Shown here piece by piece: positions 51,089-60,343 of a stretch of DNA of 64,000 nt (its first letter is position 1; every line of letters begins with the position of its first letter). The DNA is taken from contig DITC01000071.1 of assembly GCA_002422685.1 (NCBI GenBank), positions 11,416-75,415 on the forward strand. Direction: 5' to 3'. The translations under genes and the position numbers were made by a program. The DNA is from Thauera sp. UBA6194 (GTDB lineage: Bacteria > Pseudomonadota > Gammaproteobacteria > Burkholderiales > Rhodocyclaceae). Below the pieces are notes generated by a model, which saw nothing but the letters and a program-made list of their open reading frames with translations, ran no database searches and had not been told where the DNA came from.

Positions 51089-51793
51089 ATGAACACCCTG
51101 AATGCCGACCCCGCCGAACTGCAGAAATTCAGCGAACTCGCCCACCGCTGGTGGGACCCCGCCTCCGAATTCAAGCCCCTGCACGACATCAACCCGCTGC
51201 GCCTGGGCTGGATCGACGGCAAGAGCGCGCTGGCTGGCAAGGAGGTCCTGGACATCGGCTGTGGTGGCGGCATCCTCTCCGAAGGCATGGCGAGCCTCGG
51301 CGCCCGAGTGACCGGCATCGACCTGTCCGAAAAGGCCCTCAGCGTCGCGCGCCTGCATCTGTTCGAAAGCGGCCACAAAGTCGACTACCAGCTCGTCAGC
51401 GCCGAGCAGCACGCTGAAGAAAACCCCGCGCGCTACGACGTGGTCACCTGCATGGAGATGCTCGAGCACGTCCCCGATCCGGCCAGCACCATCGCCGCCT
51501 GCGCAAAACTGGTCAAGCCGGACGGCCACGTGTTCCTGTCCACGCTCAATCGCAACCTCAAATCCTACGTGTTCGCGATCATCGGCGCCGAATACCTGCT
51601 CAAGCTACTGCCCGCTGGAACGCACGAGTACGCCAAGTTCCTCAAGCCCTCGGAGCTGACCCGTCACTGCCGCAACGCAGGCCTCGAAACCAGCGCCATC
51701 ATCGGCCTGAGCTATAACCCGATCAGCCGGATCTACAGCCTCGGCGCAGACACCGATGTTAACTACATGGTGCACGCCCGACCGCAAGGCTGA
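51089..51793 (+). CDS. ubiG: Ubiquinone biosynthesis O-methyltransferase UbiG
   Basis: This 234-aa SAM-dependent enzyme performs both O-methylations in ubiquinone synthesis. Seen are FSELAHRWWDPASEFKPLHDINPLR (family start), SAM motif VLDIGCGGGILSE (about 53-65), GIDLSEKAL, and CMEMLEHVPDP. AAAGGA precedes the ATG. Phosphoglycolate phosphatase, often next to ubiG in betaproteobacteria, is not present here. Confidence 0.96.
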   Translation: MNTLNADPAELQKFSELAHRWWDPASEFKPLHDINPLRLGWIDGKSALAGKEVLDIGCGGGILSEGMASLGARVTGIDLSEKALSVARLHLFESGHKVDYQLVSAEQHAEENPARYDVVTCMEMLEHVPDPASTIAACAKLVKPDGHVFLSTLNRNLKSYVFAIIGAEYLLKLLPAGTHEYAKFLKPSELTRHCRNAGLETSAIIGLSYNPISRIYSLGADTDVNYMVHARPQG

Positions 51794-51830
51794 GCCTCCC
51801 ATTCCCCGGCGCTGAACCGTTCAAGACGTA

Positions 51831-51866
51831 AAAAGGGCGAGGAGACCCCAAGTCCCCTCGCCCTTT
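51831..51866. terminator. Bidirectional terminator between ubiG and lldP
   Basis: AAAGGGCGAGG-a-GAC and GTC-c-CCTCGCCCTTT form a long stem with a small loop. On the minus strand it ends in TTTTTA, giving a good terminator for lldP; on the plus strand the T-run is short (CCCTTTC). Confidence 0.8.
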
Positions 51867-51886
51867 CTGCATCCCGGCCCGATCGA

Positions 51887-53581
51887 TCAACCGAGCAGCG
51901 GATCGCTCACGCCGAGCACGTAGATCGCGACCATCGCCACCACCCCCGACATCAGCACGTAGTACACCGTCGGCCAGAAGGTCTTGCGCAGGATCGCGCC
52001 CTCGCGCCCCAGCAGCCCGACGGTCGCCGACGCGGCGACGACGTTATGGATGGCGACCATATTGCCCGCTGCGGCACCCACGGCCTGTGCCGCCACGATC
52101 ATGGCGCCCGAGATGCCCAGCGTGTTCGCCACCCCGAACTGGAACTGGCTCAGCATCATGTTGCTCACCGTATTCGAGCCGGCGATGAAAGCACCCAGCG
52201 CGCCCACCGAAGGCGCCAGCAAGGGATAAACGCCACCCACGCTGTCGGCCACCCACTGCGCCATCGCGATCGGCATGCTCGGCAACTCGGCGGCGTTGAC
52301 GCCGGAGTTGATCAGGATGCGCACCATTGGCACCGTGAACAGCAGCACGAAGCCCGCGCCGAGCAGCACGCGCGAAGACTCGCCCACCGCCTTGGCCAGC
52401 GAGCGAGCGTGCATACCGTGCAGGAACACTGTGATCAGGACCACTGCAACCAGGATGCCACCCGGGAGGTAGAGCGGCATGAAGTTTGCGCTCACACCTT
52501 TCTCCCCCAGCATGTTCGGGAAATTGATGACCACCGCCTTGAGCGCGCCACCGACCTCGGGGAACACACGGCTGACGACCAGCAAGGCGCCGACCAGCAC
52601 GTAGGGCAGCCAGGCGCGGACCATGCCGATGGGCTGGTGATGGGGGATCTGGTCGAGCTTCATCTCGAGGCTCCCCATCCACTCGCTCGGCCACTCCTTC
52701 GGATCGGCAAAATCCCAATGCGTCTTCGGCACCAGGAAACCAACGCGCGCCGCACTGGTGACGATGGCCAGGCCGACCAGGCCGCCGAGCAGCGAGGGGA
52801 ACTCGGGCCCGAGGAACACGCCAGTGAAGGCGTACGGCACGGTGAAGGCCACCCCTGCGAAGAGCGCGAACGGCACCACCGCGAGGCCGGCTTTCCAGCT
52901 CTTGTCCTTGCCGAAGAAGCGGGTCAGCATCATCGCCATCACGACCGGCATCACCGAGCCGACGATGGCATGGGTGATCGCGACGTTGCTGGTGATGAGC
53001 TGCAGGAAGACCTCCCAGCTCGAGCCCCGCTCGACCAGCTGCGCACCGAGCGCTGCCGTGTCGAGCCCGCTATTGACGCCGATGATGATCGGCGTACCCA
53101 CCGCACCGAAGGACACCGGCGTGCTCTGCACCAGCATGCCGAGCATGACCGCGGCCAGCGCCGGGAAGCCGATCGCGACCAGCAGCGGGGCGGCAATTGC
53201 CGCCGGCGTGCCGAAGCCCGATGCACCCTCGATGAAGCAGCCGAACAGCCACGCGATGATGATCGCCTGGATGCGGCGGTCGGGGCTGATGGTGGTGAAA
53301 CCGGCGCGGATCGTCGAAATGCCGCCGGAGTACTTGAGCGTGTTGAGCAGCAGGATCGCGCCGAAGATGATCCACAGCACGCCGATGGTGATCACCAGAC
53401 CTTGCAGGGTCGAGGCGAGCACACGGTTGAAGCTCATGTCCCACACGAACAGGCCGATGAGCGCGGTCACGACATAGACGACCGGCATCGCACGCTTTGC
53501 GGGCCAGCGCAAGCCGACGAGCAGGACCGCGGCGAGCAGGATGGGAGAAAAGGCCAGCAAGGCCAGGGTGCCTGATTGCAT
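51887..53581 (-). CDS. lldP: L-lactate permease
   Basis: This 564-aa inner-membrane carrier imports lactate (and often glycolate) with protons. It has about 13 hydrophobic helices and the family signatures FIEGASGFGTPAAIAAPLL, VQSTPVSFGAVGTPI and GSNTVSNMMLSQFQFGVA. GGAGG lies about 12 bases before the ATG. The FadR/LldR-type regulator lies divergently upstream with a palindromic operator between; no lactate dehydrogenase gene is in the window. Confidence 0.95.
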   Translation of the reverse strand: MQSGTLALLAFSPILLAAVLLVGLRWPAKRAMPVVYVVTALIGLFVWDMSFNRVLASTLQGLVITIGVLWIIFGAILLLNTLKYSGGISTIRAGFTTISPDRRIQAIIIAWLFGCFIEGASGFGTPAAIAAPLLVAIGFPALAAVMLGMLVQSTPVSFGAVGTPIIIGVNSGLDTAALGAQLVERGSSWEVFLQLITSNVAITHAIVGSVMPVVMAMMLTRFFGKDKSWKAGLAVVPFALFAGVAFTVPYAFTGVFLGPEFPSLLGGLVGLAIVTSAARVGFLVPKTHWDFADPKEWPSEWMGSLEMKLDQIPHHQPIGMVRAWLPYVLVGALLVVSRVFPEVGGALKAVVINFPNMLGEKGVSANFMPLYLPGGILVAVVLITVFLHGMHARSLAKAVGESSRVLLGAGFVLLFTVPMVRILINSGVNAAELPSMPIAMAQWVADSVGGVYPLLAPSVGALGAFIAGSNTVSNMMLSQFQFGVANTLGISGAMIVAAQAVGAAAGNMVAIHNVVAASATVGLLGREGAILRKTFWPTVYYVLMSGVVAMVAIYVLGVSDPLLG

Positions 53582-53696
53582 GCCTCAATCCTCCACTGGG
53601 AGGCGGCCCGACGTGCGCGCCTCGAAGACTGTTTGTACCTTGAAAACCATCGTATGCCCCTCGCCTCGAAAGTTTGGCCTGCTCAAAAACCGGTTA

Positions 53697-53711
53697 AGTG
53701 GTAATACCACT
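53697..53711. promoter_or_regulatory. Perfect palindromic operator for a FadR/LldR-type repressor
   Basis: AGTGGTAATACCACT is a perfect 7-1-7 inverted repeat matching the TGGTA-N-TACCA core used by LldR, PdhR and related FadR-subfamily GntR regulators. It lies roughly 10-25 bases downstream of the expected lldP transcription start, where a bound repressor would block transcription. The adjacent regulator is the obvious candidate to bind it. Confidence 0.75.
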
Positions 53712-53728
53712 GCGCCATTTGGTAGCCT

Positions 53729-53757
53729 AGACTAGGAGAGCACACAAACCCTGTCAA
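53729..53757 (-). promoter_or_regulatory. Candidate lldP promoter
   Basis: On the minus strand a perfect TTGACA (53757-53752), a 17-base spacer and a weaker TAGTCT (53734-53729) point toward lldP. The transcription start would fall near 53722, just before the palindrome at 53711-53697. The leader would be about 140 bases. Confidence 0.6.
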
Positions 53758-53951
53758 TCAAAATCATCAAGTTTTTCGATAGATGCATGAGGACACGCGC
53801 CACGCATCGGCTGTCGGCGCCCAAAACCCTTGCCCCCGCGCCACTCAGCGGCTAGATTCCCCCGGCCCAATCGCCCCCCGTGAGCCCGCCGCGATCGCGC
53901 CCCGGGCCTCATCCTTACCCACTGCCCGCCCCGAGGCCGAAGAAGTCATTC

Positions 53952-54722
53952 ATGAAAGTCACCCCCCTGCAGCAACGCCGCCTGTCCGACGGCATCGTCG
54001 AACGCATCGAGACCCTGATCCTCGAGGGCAGCCTGCAGCCCGGCGAACGGCTGCCGGCCGAGCGGGCGCTCGCCGAAGACTTCGGCGTATCGCGCCCATC
54101 GGTGCGCGAGGCCATCCAGAAACTGGCTGCGCGCGGGCTGCTGATCAGCCGCCACGGGGGAGGCACTTTCGTCAGCGAGACCCTGGGCTCATCCTTTCGC
54201 GACCCGATGATCGAGTTGCTCGAGCACAGTCCGGAGGCACAGCGCGACCTGATCGAGTTTCGCCACACGCTGGAGGGGGCCTGCGCCTATTACGCGGCGC
54301 TGCGCGCCACCGCGCCGGATCTCGAGCGCCTGAAAACCGCCTTCGAGCAGGTGCAGAACAGCTATCTGCGCCAGGGTCGGATCAGCCGTGCCGAGGAGGG
54401 GCGCAACGACGCGCTGTTCCACCTCGCAATCGCGGAGGCGAGCCACAACGCCGTCCTGCTGCACACCATTCGCAGCCTTTTCGAGTTGCTCGAACGCAAC
54501 ATCGTGACCAACATCGGGGGCATGTATCCGCGCGGCAGCGACGTTCGCGACAAGCTGCTCACGCAGCACGAAGCGCTGTACAAGGCGATCGTCGAGCGCC
54601 GCGCCGAAGACGCGCGCCGGCTCGCCTGCGCCCACCTCGATTACGTCCAGGAGGTGCTCGCCCGCACGCAGGACGAAGTGCGCCGGATCGCGCGCTCGAA
54701 CCGGCGCCACGCGTCAGCGTGA
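53952..54722 (+). CDS. lldR: FadR-subfamily GntR regulator, LldR-like
   Basis: This 256-aa regulator has an N-terminal GntR winged helix (LSDGIVERIETLILEGSLQPGERLPAERALAEDFGVSRPSVREAI-type layout) and a C-terminal FCD domain with metal-site residues (RNDALFHLAIAEASHN, QHEALYKAI, AHLDYV). Divergence from lldP and the palindrome between suggest it represses lactate uptake until lactate binds. The ATG at 53952 begins the conserved domain; an upstream GTG frame is Pro-rich and unlikely. The symbol is inferred from context. Confidence 0.82.
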   Translation: MKVTPLQQRRLSDGIVERIETLILEGSLQPGERLPAERALAEDFGVSRPSVREAIQKLAARGLLISRHGGGTFVSETLGSSFRDPMIELLEHSPEAQRDLIEFRHTLEGACAYYAALRATAPDLERLKTAFEQVQNSYLRQGRISRAEEGRNDALFHLAIAEASHNAVLLHTIRSLFELLERNIVTNIGGMYPRGSDVRDKLLTQHEALYKAIVERRAEDARRLACAHLDYVQEVLARTQDEVRRIARSNRRHASA

Positions 54723-54747
54723 GCCGCCGCGGCCGGCGCAGGCGCGT

Positions 54748-55959
54748 TCAGGGACGGGCGTGCTTGCGCAAGGCCTCGAGTGTGCGCCGACCCGCACGCC
54801 CGTCGGCGTCCAGCCCCAGCCCGGCCTGCTCGAGCTTGATCGCGTCGCGCGTCCGCGCACCGATCATGCCGTCCACTTCGCCGATATCGTGTCCGCGCGC
54901 GAGCAACAAGCGCTGCAGCTCGCGCCGCTCGGCGCGCGACAGCCCGGGGTCATCGGTCGGCCACGAGGCGACGAAGGGCGCGCCTCCGCGCAGGCGATCG
55001 GACAAATGGGCAATCGCCAGACCGTAGCTCTCGGCTGCGTTGTACGAATACAGCGCATCGAAATTGCGCGTGACCAGGAAAGCCGGGCCGTCCTTGCCGG
55101 CGGGTAGCAGCAGCCCGGCGCGGGTCGAGTCGGCCGGCAGCGCCTGAGCATCGACCCGCTTCACCCCGCGTGCAGCCCAGCTCGCAAGCGTTTTCTTGTT
55201 CCGCCGTCCGACATCCGAAACGTCCATGCCCGCCGGAAGCTTGACCTCGAAGCCCCAGGGCAAGGCGCTGCGCCAGCCCGCCCGCTTGAGAAAATTCGCC
55301 GTCGAGGCCAGCGCATCGGGCACGCTGTCGACCAGGTCGCGGCGCCCATCGCCATCGAAATCCACCGCCAGGCGCATGAAGGTCGAGGGCATGAACTGCG
55401 TGTGCCCGAACGCCCCTGCCCACGAGCCTTGTAGGCGCTCGGGCGCAACATGCCCTTCCTGGATGATCTTGAGCGTGGTGAAGAACTCGCCACGGAAAAA
55501 ACTCTGCCGGCGGCCGAAGCACGACAGCGTTGCCAGCGAGGTCAGCAGTGGGCGGGAGCCGAAGTTGCGCCCGTAATTGCTCTCAACACCCCACACCGCC
55601 ACCACGGTCGCGGCATCTACACCATACTCGACCTCCACACGCGCCAGCACCGGCGCCCATTGCGCCAGCATGGCCTGCCCGTCGGCCACACGCTCGTCAT
55701 CGACCAATGCGGCGAGATAGTCCCAGATCGGGGTGACGAACTCGGGCTGGGCATCGAGAAAGCCGATCACCGCCATGTCGGGCGCGAGCCCGGCGGTGTG
55801 GGTATCGAACGCTTCGGCGCGCACCCCTTTGGCCACCGCCTCGCCACGCAGTCCGGCGAGGCAGGAGGCGAACGCCGCCTCGTCCGCATGAAGGGGGAAG
55901 GACATTGAAAGCGCCGAGAGCGCACCCGCGAACGCGAGCAGACGTGAGGACATGAGCAT
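54748..55959 (-). CDS. Membrane-bound-type lytic murein transglycosylase (MltB family) with peptidoglycan-binding domain
   Basis: This 403-aa exported protein has a signal peptide ending near PLHADE with no lipobox cysteine, so it is periplasmic rather than a lipoprotein like E. coli MltB. The GH103 domain has the catalytic Glu in VWGVESNYGRNFGSR and the downstream GAFGHTQFMPSTFMR. Residues from about 345 to the end form a peptidoglycan-binding domain (LSRAERRELQRLLLARGHDIGEVDGMIG, then RRTLEAL). The start at 55959 is favoured by the signal peptide; ATGs at 55998 and 55953 are alternatives. Confidence 0.9.
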   Translation of the reverse strand: MLMSSRLLAFAGALSALSMSFPLHADEAAFASCLAGLRGEAVAKGVRAEAFDTHTAGLAPDMAVIGFLDAQPEFVTPIWDYLAALVDDERVADGQAMLAQWAPVLARVEVEYGVDAATVVAVWGVESNYGRNFGSRPLLTSLATLSCFGRRQSFFRGEFFTTLKIIQEGHVAPERLQGSWAGAFGHTQFMPSTFMRLAVDFDGDGRRDLVDSVPDALASTANFLKRAGWRSALPWGFEVKLPAGMDVSDVGRRNKKTLASWAARGVKRVDAQALPADSTRAGLLLPAGKDGPAFLVTRNFDALYSYNAAESYGLAIAHLSDRLRGGAPFVASWPTDDPGLSRAERRELQRLLLARGHDIGEVDGMIGARTRDAIKLEQAGLGLDADGRAGRRTLEALRKHARP

Positions 55960-56085
55960 TTTGACGAGGACCTTGCGTGTGAGCCGGCAGTCTACCATCG
56001 TGCACCGCGCGGCATTGCCGACACCTTGCCGTACGCCGACGCGTACCCTCGCCCATGCGGATGCGTGCGTCGATGCCCGCGCCGA

Positions 56086-58263
56086 TCAGCGCTCGACGAG
56101 CACCGCACGGCCCGGAGCCTCCCAGACGCCGCGCGCACGAATGCGCGCACCATCGAACACCAACCAGCTCTGGCTGCCGTAATGCGGCAAGGGGCGCTGC
56201 ACGGCGCTCACGGCCGCAGCGTCAATCCCCGCCACCACCGCAAGCGGCGGTCCCTCCGCGCGCTGCACCGTCCACACGCGTGCGCTACCGCCAGGGGGCA
56301 ACTCCTCGGGATGCACCGGAAGCCGTGCGCGCTCGAGCACACGCCGCACGGCGCCCTCGGTCCCCGCGAGCAGGACCGGCCCGCCCTGCGTCAGCAGTGC
56401 CTGAAATCCGCCGCGCATCGGCACACGCTCGAACAGGCGCGCGGCGAGCGCCCGCGCCGCCTGCTCGACCTCCCGGCTGCGCGCCCCGTCTCCGCCCTCT
56501 CCACCTTCTCCACCCTCACTGGCCTCGACGAGCGCATCCGCGACGACCAGACGTGGCGCGGTCGCGACCATCCATTGACGCAGTATGGGCGGCAGCTGAT
56601 CGGGCTCGGGCAAGCGCCAGACCCGAAGCTCGGGGTCGAGCGTCACCGCCTCCGGCACGAAGCCGACATCGAGTTCGACCTCGGCACGGGCCGAATCCAG
56701 CCTGACCTGGAAGGTTTGCGCTCGCTCACCCGTCTGTACGCGCACGGGCAGACGCAGCGCATGCACGGGATCGGCTTGACTCAAGGTGAGCCTCAGCCGC
56801 GCACCGGCGCCACCCCCGGCATCATCGGTCAGACGCGCGCCCTCGAGCCGCGGCGCCGGACCTCCGGGAACCGTCAGCCACTGGTGGAAGAACCCTTCCA
56901 GGCTGCGCCCCGCGGCGGTCTCGAACGCGCGCTGCAGCGCGCCCCAGTCCGCAATGCGAAATCGCTGTTGAGTCCAGAACAGACGAATGCCCCGTGCGAA
57001 CGCCTCCTCGCCGATCTCGTCCTCAAGCATCACGAACAGCATCGCCGCCTTGCCATAGCCGACCGCCGCCGCAGCGCCGTGCGTGCGCGAGCGAAAGTCC
57101 ACCAGCGCCGTGTGCGCGTCCGCCGGCAGGGCGGCGAAATCCCGCAGCCAGCCAAGCCGCATCTCGCGCGCACCGGCGGCTGAGGCTTCGCGCTTGTAGG
57201 CATGATCGGCCATGAAGGTGGTCAGACCCTCGGACCAGTTGCCGCGCCCGTAGTCGACCATCACCCCATTGCCCCACCAGTTGTGCAGCACCTCGTGCCC
57301 GAGCGAGGTCGCGCGGATGAAAGGCAGGCGCAACACCTGCTCGCCGATGTAGGTGAGCGTGGGCATGCCGAAACCGGTGGGCAGCGGGCTCGCCACCACC
57401 GAGAACTCGGTGAAGGGATAAGCGCCGATCTGCGCCGCATAGCGCTCGATGTAACGCTGGCTGTCGTCGAGATAGGCGTTGGCGAGATCCGGCTCGGCAT
57501 CGAGCGCGGGCGGAAAATACGTGCGCAGGCGCAGCGGCCGACCGTCGGCTTGCGTGACCAGGCGCTCGCGCACCGCATACGGCCCGGCCATCAGATCGAT
57601 CCCATCGGTGAGCTGCTCGAACACGAAGCGGGCGCGGTAGTCATCGCCGGCGCCGCCCGGCAGCATCTCCTCGAGCAGGCGCCCAGCCACCAGCGCACGC
57701 TGGCCGCCCTTCACCACGAGCTGCACCGCGTAGTCGAACAGCTCGGCGTCCGGGCGCGGATACCACGCACTGCCCGCGGGCAGATAGCTGCCCTGCGCCG
57801 AAGCCATCGGCGGCATGGCGCGCAGCACCGACCGGTGGTCGCGCGCGCCATCGAGCGCAGGCAGGGTCCCGCCGTAGTGCAGCACCAACGCCTCACCCGC
57901 CCGGTTATCCACCTGCCAAGCCCGCAGCGCGCCACGCTGCCCGAGGGCGCGAATGTCCAGCGCCCGCGCGCCGGCCCGAGCGGCGCTCGGACGCAGCGCC
58001 TCATGCAGCACGAAGCGATACGCGGCCTGTGCCGGGCGCAATTCGGCCTGCACGAAAAGCTGCCGCGTCGTCGGGTCCAACTCCACCTGTAACGCGAGCG
58101 CAGGCTGCGCCGCGGCGACGGTCGCGGGGGCCGGAATCAGCACGACCAGGGAGAGCAGCACCGACAGCGCCCGCCACAAACAGCCCCCGGCAGAGCGCAT
58201 GCGCGCAACCCACGTCCGCGTCCAGCCTTCCAGGCTGCGCACGGCGCCCACGCTCGTGCTCAT
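56086..58263 (-). CDS. Exported M1-like (gluzincin) metallopeptidase
   Basis: This 725-aa protein has an N-terminal hydrophobic export segment (about 28-52, ATVAAAQP). The zinc motif HEVLH at 323-327 is followed by NWWGN and Glu345 in WSEGL, as in M1 aminopeptidases, but with 17 rather than 18 residues between His and Glu. No GAMEN exopeptidase motif is visible; LPTGFGMPTLTY stands at that place. A beta-rich N-terminal domain precedes the core and a long C-terminal domain follows. The ATG overlaps the ChaN-like stop by four bases. Substrate is unknown. Confidence 0.78.
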   Translation of the reverse strand: MSTSVGAVRSLEGWTRTWVARMRSAGGCLWRALSVLLSLVVLIPAPATVAAAQPALALQVELDPTTRQLFVQAELRPAQAAYRFVLHEALRPSAARAGARALDIRALGQRGALRAWQVDNRAGEALVLHYGGTLPALDGARDHRSVLRAMPPMASAQGSYLPAGSAWYPRPDAELFDYAVQLVVKGGQRALVAGRLLEEMLPGGAGDDYRARFVFEQLTDGIDLMAGPYAVRERLVTQADGRPLRLRTYFPPALDAEPDLANAYLDDSQRYIERYAAQIGAYPFTEFSVVASPLPTGFGMPTLTYIGEQVLRLPFIRATSLGHEVLHNWWGNGVMVDYGRGNWSEGLTTFMADHAYKREASAAGAREMRLGWLRDFAALPADAHTALVDFRSRTHGAAAAVGYGKAAMLFVMLEDEIGEEAFARGIRLFWTQQRFRIADWGALQRAFETAAGRSLEGFFHQWLTVPGGPAPRLEGARLTDDAGGGAGARLRLTLSQADPVHALRLPVRVQTGERAQTFQVRLDSARAEVELDVGFVPEAVTLDPELRVWRLPEPDQLPPILRQWMVATAPRLVVADALVEASEGGEGGEGGDGARSREVEQAARALAARLFERVPMRGGFQALLTQGGPVLLAGTEGAVRRVLERARLPVHPEELPPGGSARVWTVQRAEGPPLAVVAGIDAAAVSAVQRPLPHYGSQSWLVFDGARIRARGVWEAPGRAVLVER

Positions 58264-59498
58264 TTTTCAGGCGGGAAACGCACGACGACGTCCACCCGCA
58301 CCGAGTCCCGCAGCACCACCAGCGGCAGCCAGGTCCCGGGCGGCTGCTCGCGCACCGCCGCCACCACGTCGAACGCGCGCCGCGCCGCACGCCCGGCAGC
58401 TTCGACCACGATGTCGCCCACCCGCAAGCCGCTCCGTTCGGCGAGGCTGCCGGCCTGAATCTCGCTCAGCCGCACCCCGTCCGACTGCTCCTCGAGCGCG
58501 ACCCCCAGCCGCGGCGGGGGCGGTGGTGCGCGGCGCGCGCCCTCCACCGCAAACACGGCATCGGCAAGCCCGGGCGGCAACGCGGCGCAGCTCACATCCG
58601 CCGCGACCGGCAGCAACTGGCCGATGCTGTACTGACCGAGATCATGCAGCTGATGGGCGACGCCATAGCCGAAGCGCACGTGGCCGCTGCCCATGATGCC
58701 GACCGCGAGCGGCAGCTTGCCGTCGGGCGCGGCGTGGCGGAGGCGCCCGTCGAGCAGCGCTTCGGCCATTGCCCGATCCCAGTTGAGCTGGGAATCGACG
58801 AAATTGCGCAACGCAGCGTCGGCCGCCTTGCCCTTCGCATCCTTACCCCGGGCGAGCGCGTGGTGTGCCTGCACCTGGCGCAGGAAGTCCAGGTAGTCGG
58901 CAGTTGCGGGCGCCGGCTGTCCCACGCCCTCGCGCTCTGACTCGGGCACGGCCGCTCGCCCCTGCTCGGCGATCCTGCGCGTGAGCGCGGCGTCGACGTT
59001 GAGCGCGAGCATCGGAATGCGATTCAGGCGCGCGAAGTGAAACAAGGGCAGGTAGAGCTGCGCCGGCATGCTCCACACCTTGTCCCACTCGCTCTGCTCG
59101 AGGAACTCGGCTTCGGTGAGCTCGCCCGCCACCCAGCGATCGAGAACCGGCTGTGCGCGACGCGGGAACATCTCGAAGCCGATGACCATGTGCGGGCGCT
59201 GTGCATGGAGCGCGGCCAGGGTGTGCAACTGCCAGCGATGGTGGTCGATGTCGTCATGCTGCTCGCCGAGCAGGACGAGGTCGCGCTGGGCCATGGCGGT
59301 GAGCAGCCCGGTCGGTGCGATCGCCTGCGGCGTGCCGCCGTCGACGCGCGCCCACTGACCGGGCGCAAGACACGCCGGCTCGTCGGACGAAGGCGCTGCA
59401 AAAGCGGGAAGCGCGAGGAGACTCAGCGCGGCGAGCGCGACTGCGCCCAGGCTCGATCGATAGGACATGAGGGGTGCTCGGCGAAGACGACTTGGCAT
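58260..59498 (-). CDS. ChaN/DUF399-family lipid- or haem-associated protein with C-terminal PDZ domain
   Basis: This 412-aa protein has a signal peptide (ending LALPAFAAP). The ChaN domain shows LVLLGEQHDDIDHHRWQL, VIGFEMFPRRAQPVLD and IMGSGHVRFGYGVAHQL, motifs of the Tiki/TraB/ChaN superfamily; C. jejuni ChaN binds haem, and Tiki relatives are metalloproteases. A PDZ domain (about 330-405; LSEIQAGSLAERSGLRVGDIVVEA) follows. The ATG at 59498 has GGGAGG four bases upstream. Translational coupling to the metallopeptidase suggests a joint periplasmic job. Confidence 0.82.
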   Translation of the reverse strand: MPSRLRRAPLMSYRSSLGAVALAALSLLALPAFAAPSSDEPACLAPGQWARVDGGTPQAIAPTGLLTAMAQRDLVLLGEQHDDIDHHRWQLHTLAALHAQRPHMVIGFEMFPRRAQPVLDRWVAGELTEAEFLEQSEWDKVWSMPAQLYLPLFHFARLNRIPMLALNVDAALTRRIAEQGRAAVPESEREGVGQPAPATADYLDFLRQVQAHHALARGKDAKGKAADAALRNFVDSQLNWDRAMAEALLDGRLRHAAPDGKLPLAVGIMGSGHVRFGYGVAHQLHDLGQYSIGQLLPVAADVSCAALPPGLADAVFAVEGARRAPPPPPRLGVALEEQSDGVRLSEIQAGSLAERSGLRVGDIVVEAAGRAARRAFDVVAAVREQPPGTWLPLVVLRDSVRVDVVVRFPPEK

Positions 59499-59571
59499 AG
59501 AGCCTCCCACGCGGGGGCGAGTTCCGCACCGCCCGCCCGATGCGCCGACGGGGCGAACGACGAGCGCTCGC

Positions 59572-60321
59572 TCAGGGGCAGAAATGATCGACCCGGTCGG
59601 TAATCAGGCTATCGAGCCCGAGCCCGAACAGGCGCGCAGCTTCGGCGTCGTCATTGACCATATAGGCCAGCCGACGCAAGCCCGCCTCGGCCGCGGCACG
59701 CGCGCTCTCGGCACCCCATGCGTTGTGTTCGGCGACGACCGCCACGCAGCCGAGGCGCTCGGCCTGCTCGCGCCAGCCCGGCGCGAAGCGCTCATGGAGC
59801 AGCGCACGCGGCAGATGCGGCGCAGCGTCGGCCGCGGCCGCGAGCGCCACAGGCGAAAATGAACTCAGCAAGGGCAAGGGCGACTGGCGCCACAAGCCCG
59901 CGAGCGCTTCACCCACACGTCGGCCGGTGCGGCGCTCGTCTCCCGGCGCGGGCTTGATCTCCACGTTGAGCATGCAGCCGTGCCGCGCACAGAACTCGAG
60001 CGCCTGCGCAAGCGTGGGCAGGCGCTCGCCGGCGAACGCCCGTGAATGCCAGCTGCCCGCATCCAGCATCGCCAGCACCGCCCAGTCGAGCGAGCGCGCT
60101 GCCCCGTGCCCGTTGGTCGTGCGCTCGAGCAGGTCGTCGTGGAGCAGAAAAACCTCTCCGTCGGCGCTCAGGCGGGCGTCGCACTCGAACATGCGATAGC
60201 CGCGCGCGGCGCCGTAGGCAAAGGCCGCGAGCGTGTTCTCCGGCGCGAGCAGACCCGCGCCCCGATGCGCAATCCAGCGCGGATAGGGCCAGGCCAGGCC
60301 GCGCGCCGAAGACTCGGTCAC
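59572..60321 (-). CDS. ugpQ: Glycerophosphodiester phosphodiesterase (GTG start)
   Basis: This 249-aa cytoplasmic-type GDPD barrel hydrolyses glycerophosphodiesters to glycerol-3-phosphate and alcohols. It has the catalytic WIAHRGAGLLAPENTLAAF, ECDARLSADGEVFLLHDDLLERTTNG and metal-site LNVEIKP. No signal peptide is visible. GTG at 60321 is the only start giving the family N-terminus; no clear ribosome-binding site precedes it. The NYN gene ends 22 bases upstream. The ugpQ name is by similarity. Confidence 0.87.
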   Translation of the reverse strand: MTESSARGLAWPYPRWIAHRGAGLLAPENTLAAFAYGAARGYRMFECDARLSADGEVFLLHDDLLERTTNGHGAARSLDWAVLAMLDAGSWHSRAFAGERLPTLAQALEFCARHGCMLNVEIKPAPGDERRTGRRVGEALAGLWRQSPLPLLSSFSPVALAAAADAAPHLPRALLHERFAPGWREQAERLGCVAVVAEHNAWGAESARAAAEAGLRRLAYMVNDDAEAARLFGLGLDSLITDRVDHFCP

Positions 60322-60343
60322 GGGCGGGGCAAAACGGCGCGCG

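Larger units (their letters stand above)
53582..53951. other. Divergent regulatory region between lldP and its regulator
   Basis: These 370 non-coding bases hold the lldP promoter (53757-53729), a perfect GntR-type palindrome (53697-53711) and an AT-rich patch around 53755-53785. The right-hand part (53800-53940) is C-rich with no recognisable signal except the approach to the regulator ATG at 53952. I see no small gene here. Confidence 0.7.

Noticed and set aside
52046..53575. A 509-codon open frame opposite lldP
   Set aside because: It is strongly Asp/His/Arg-biased and exactly antisense to a certain membrane transporter.
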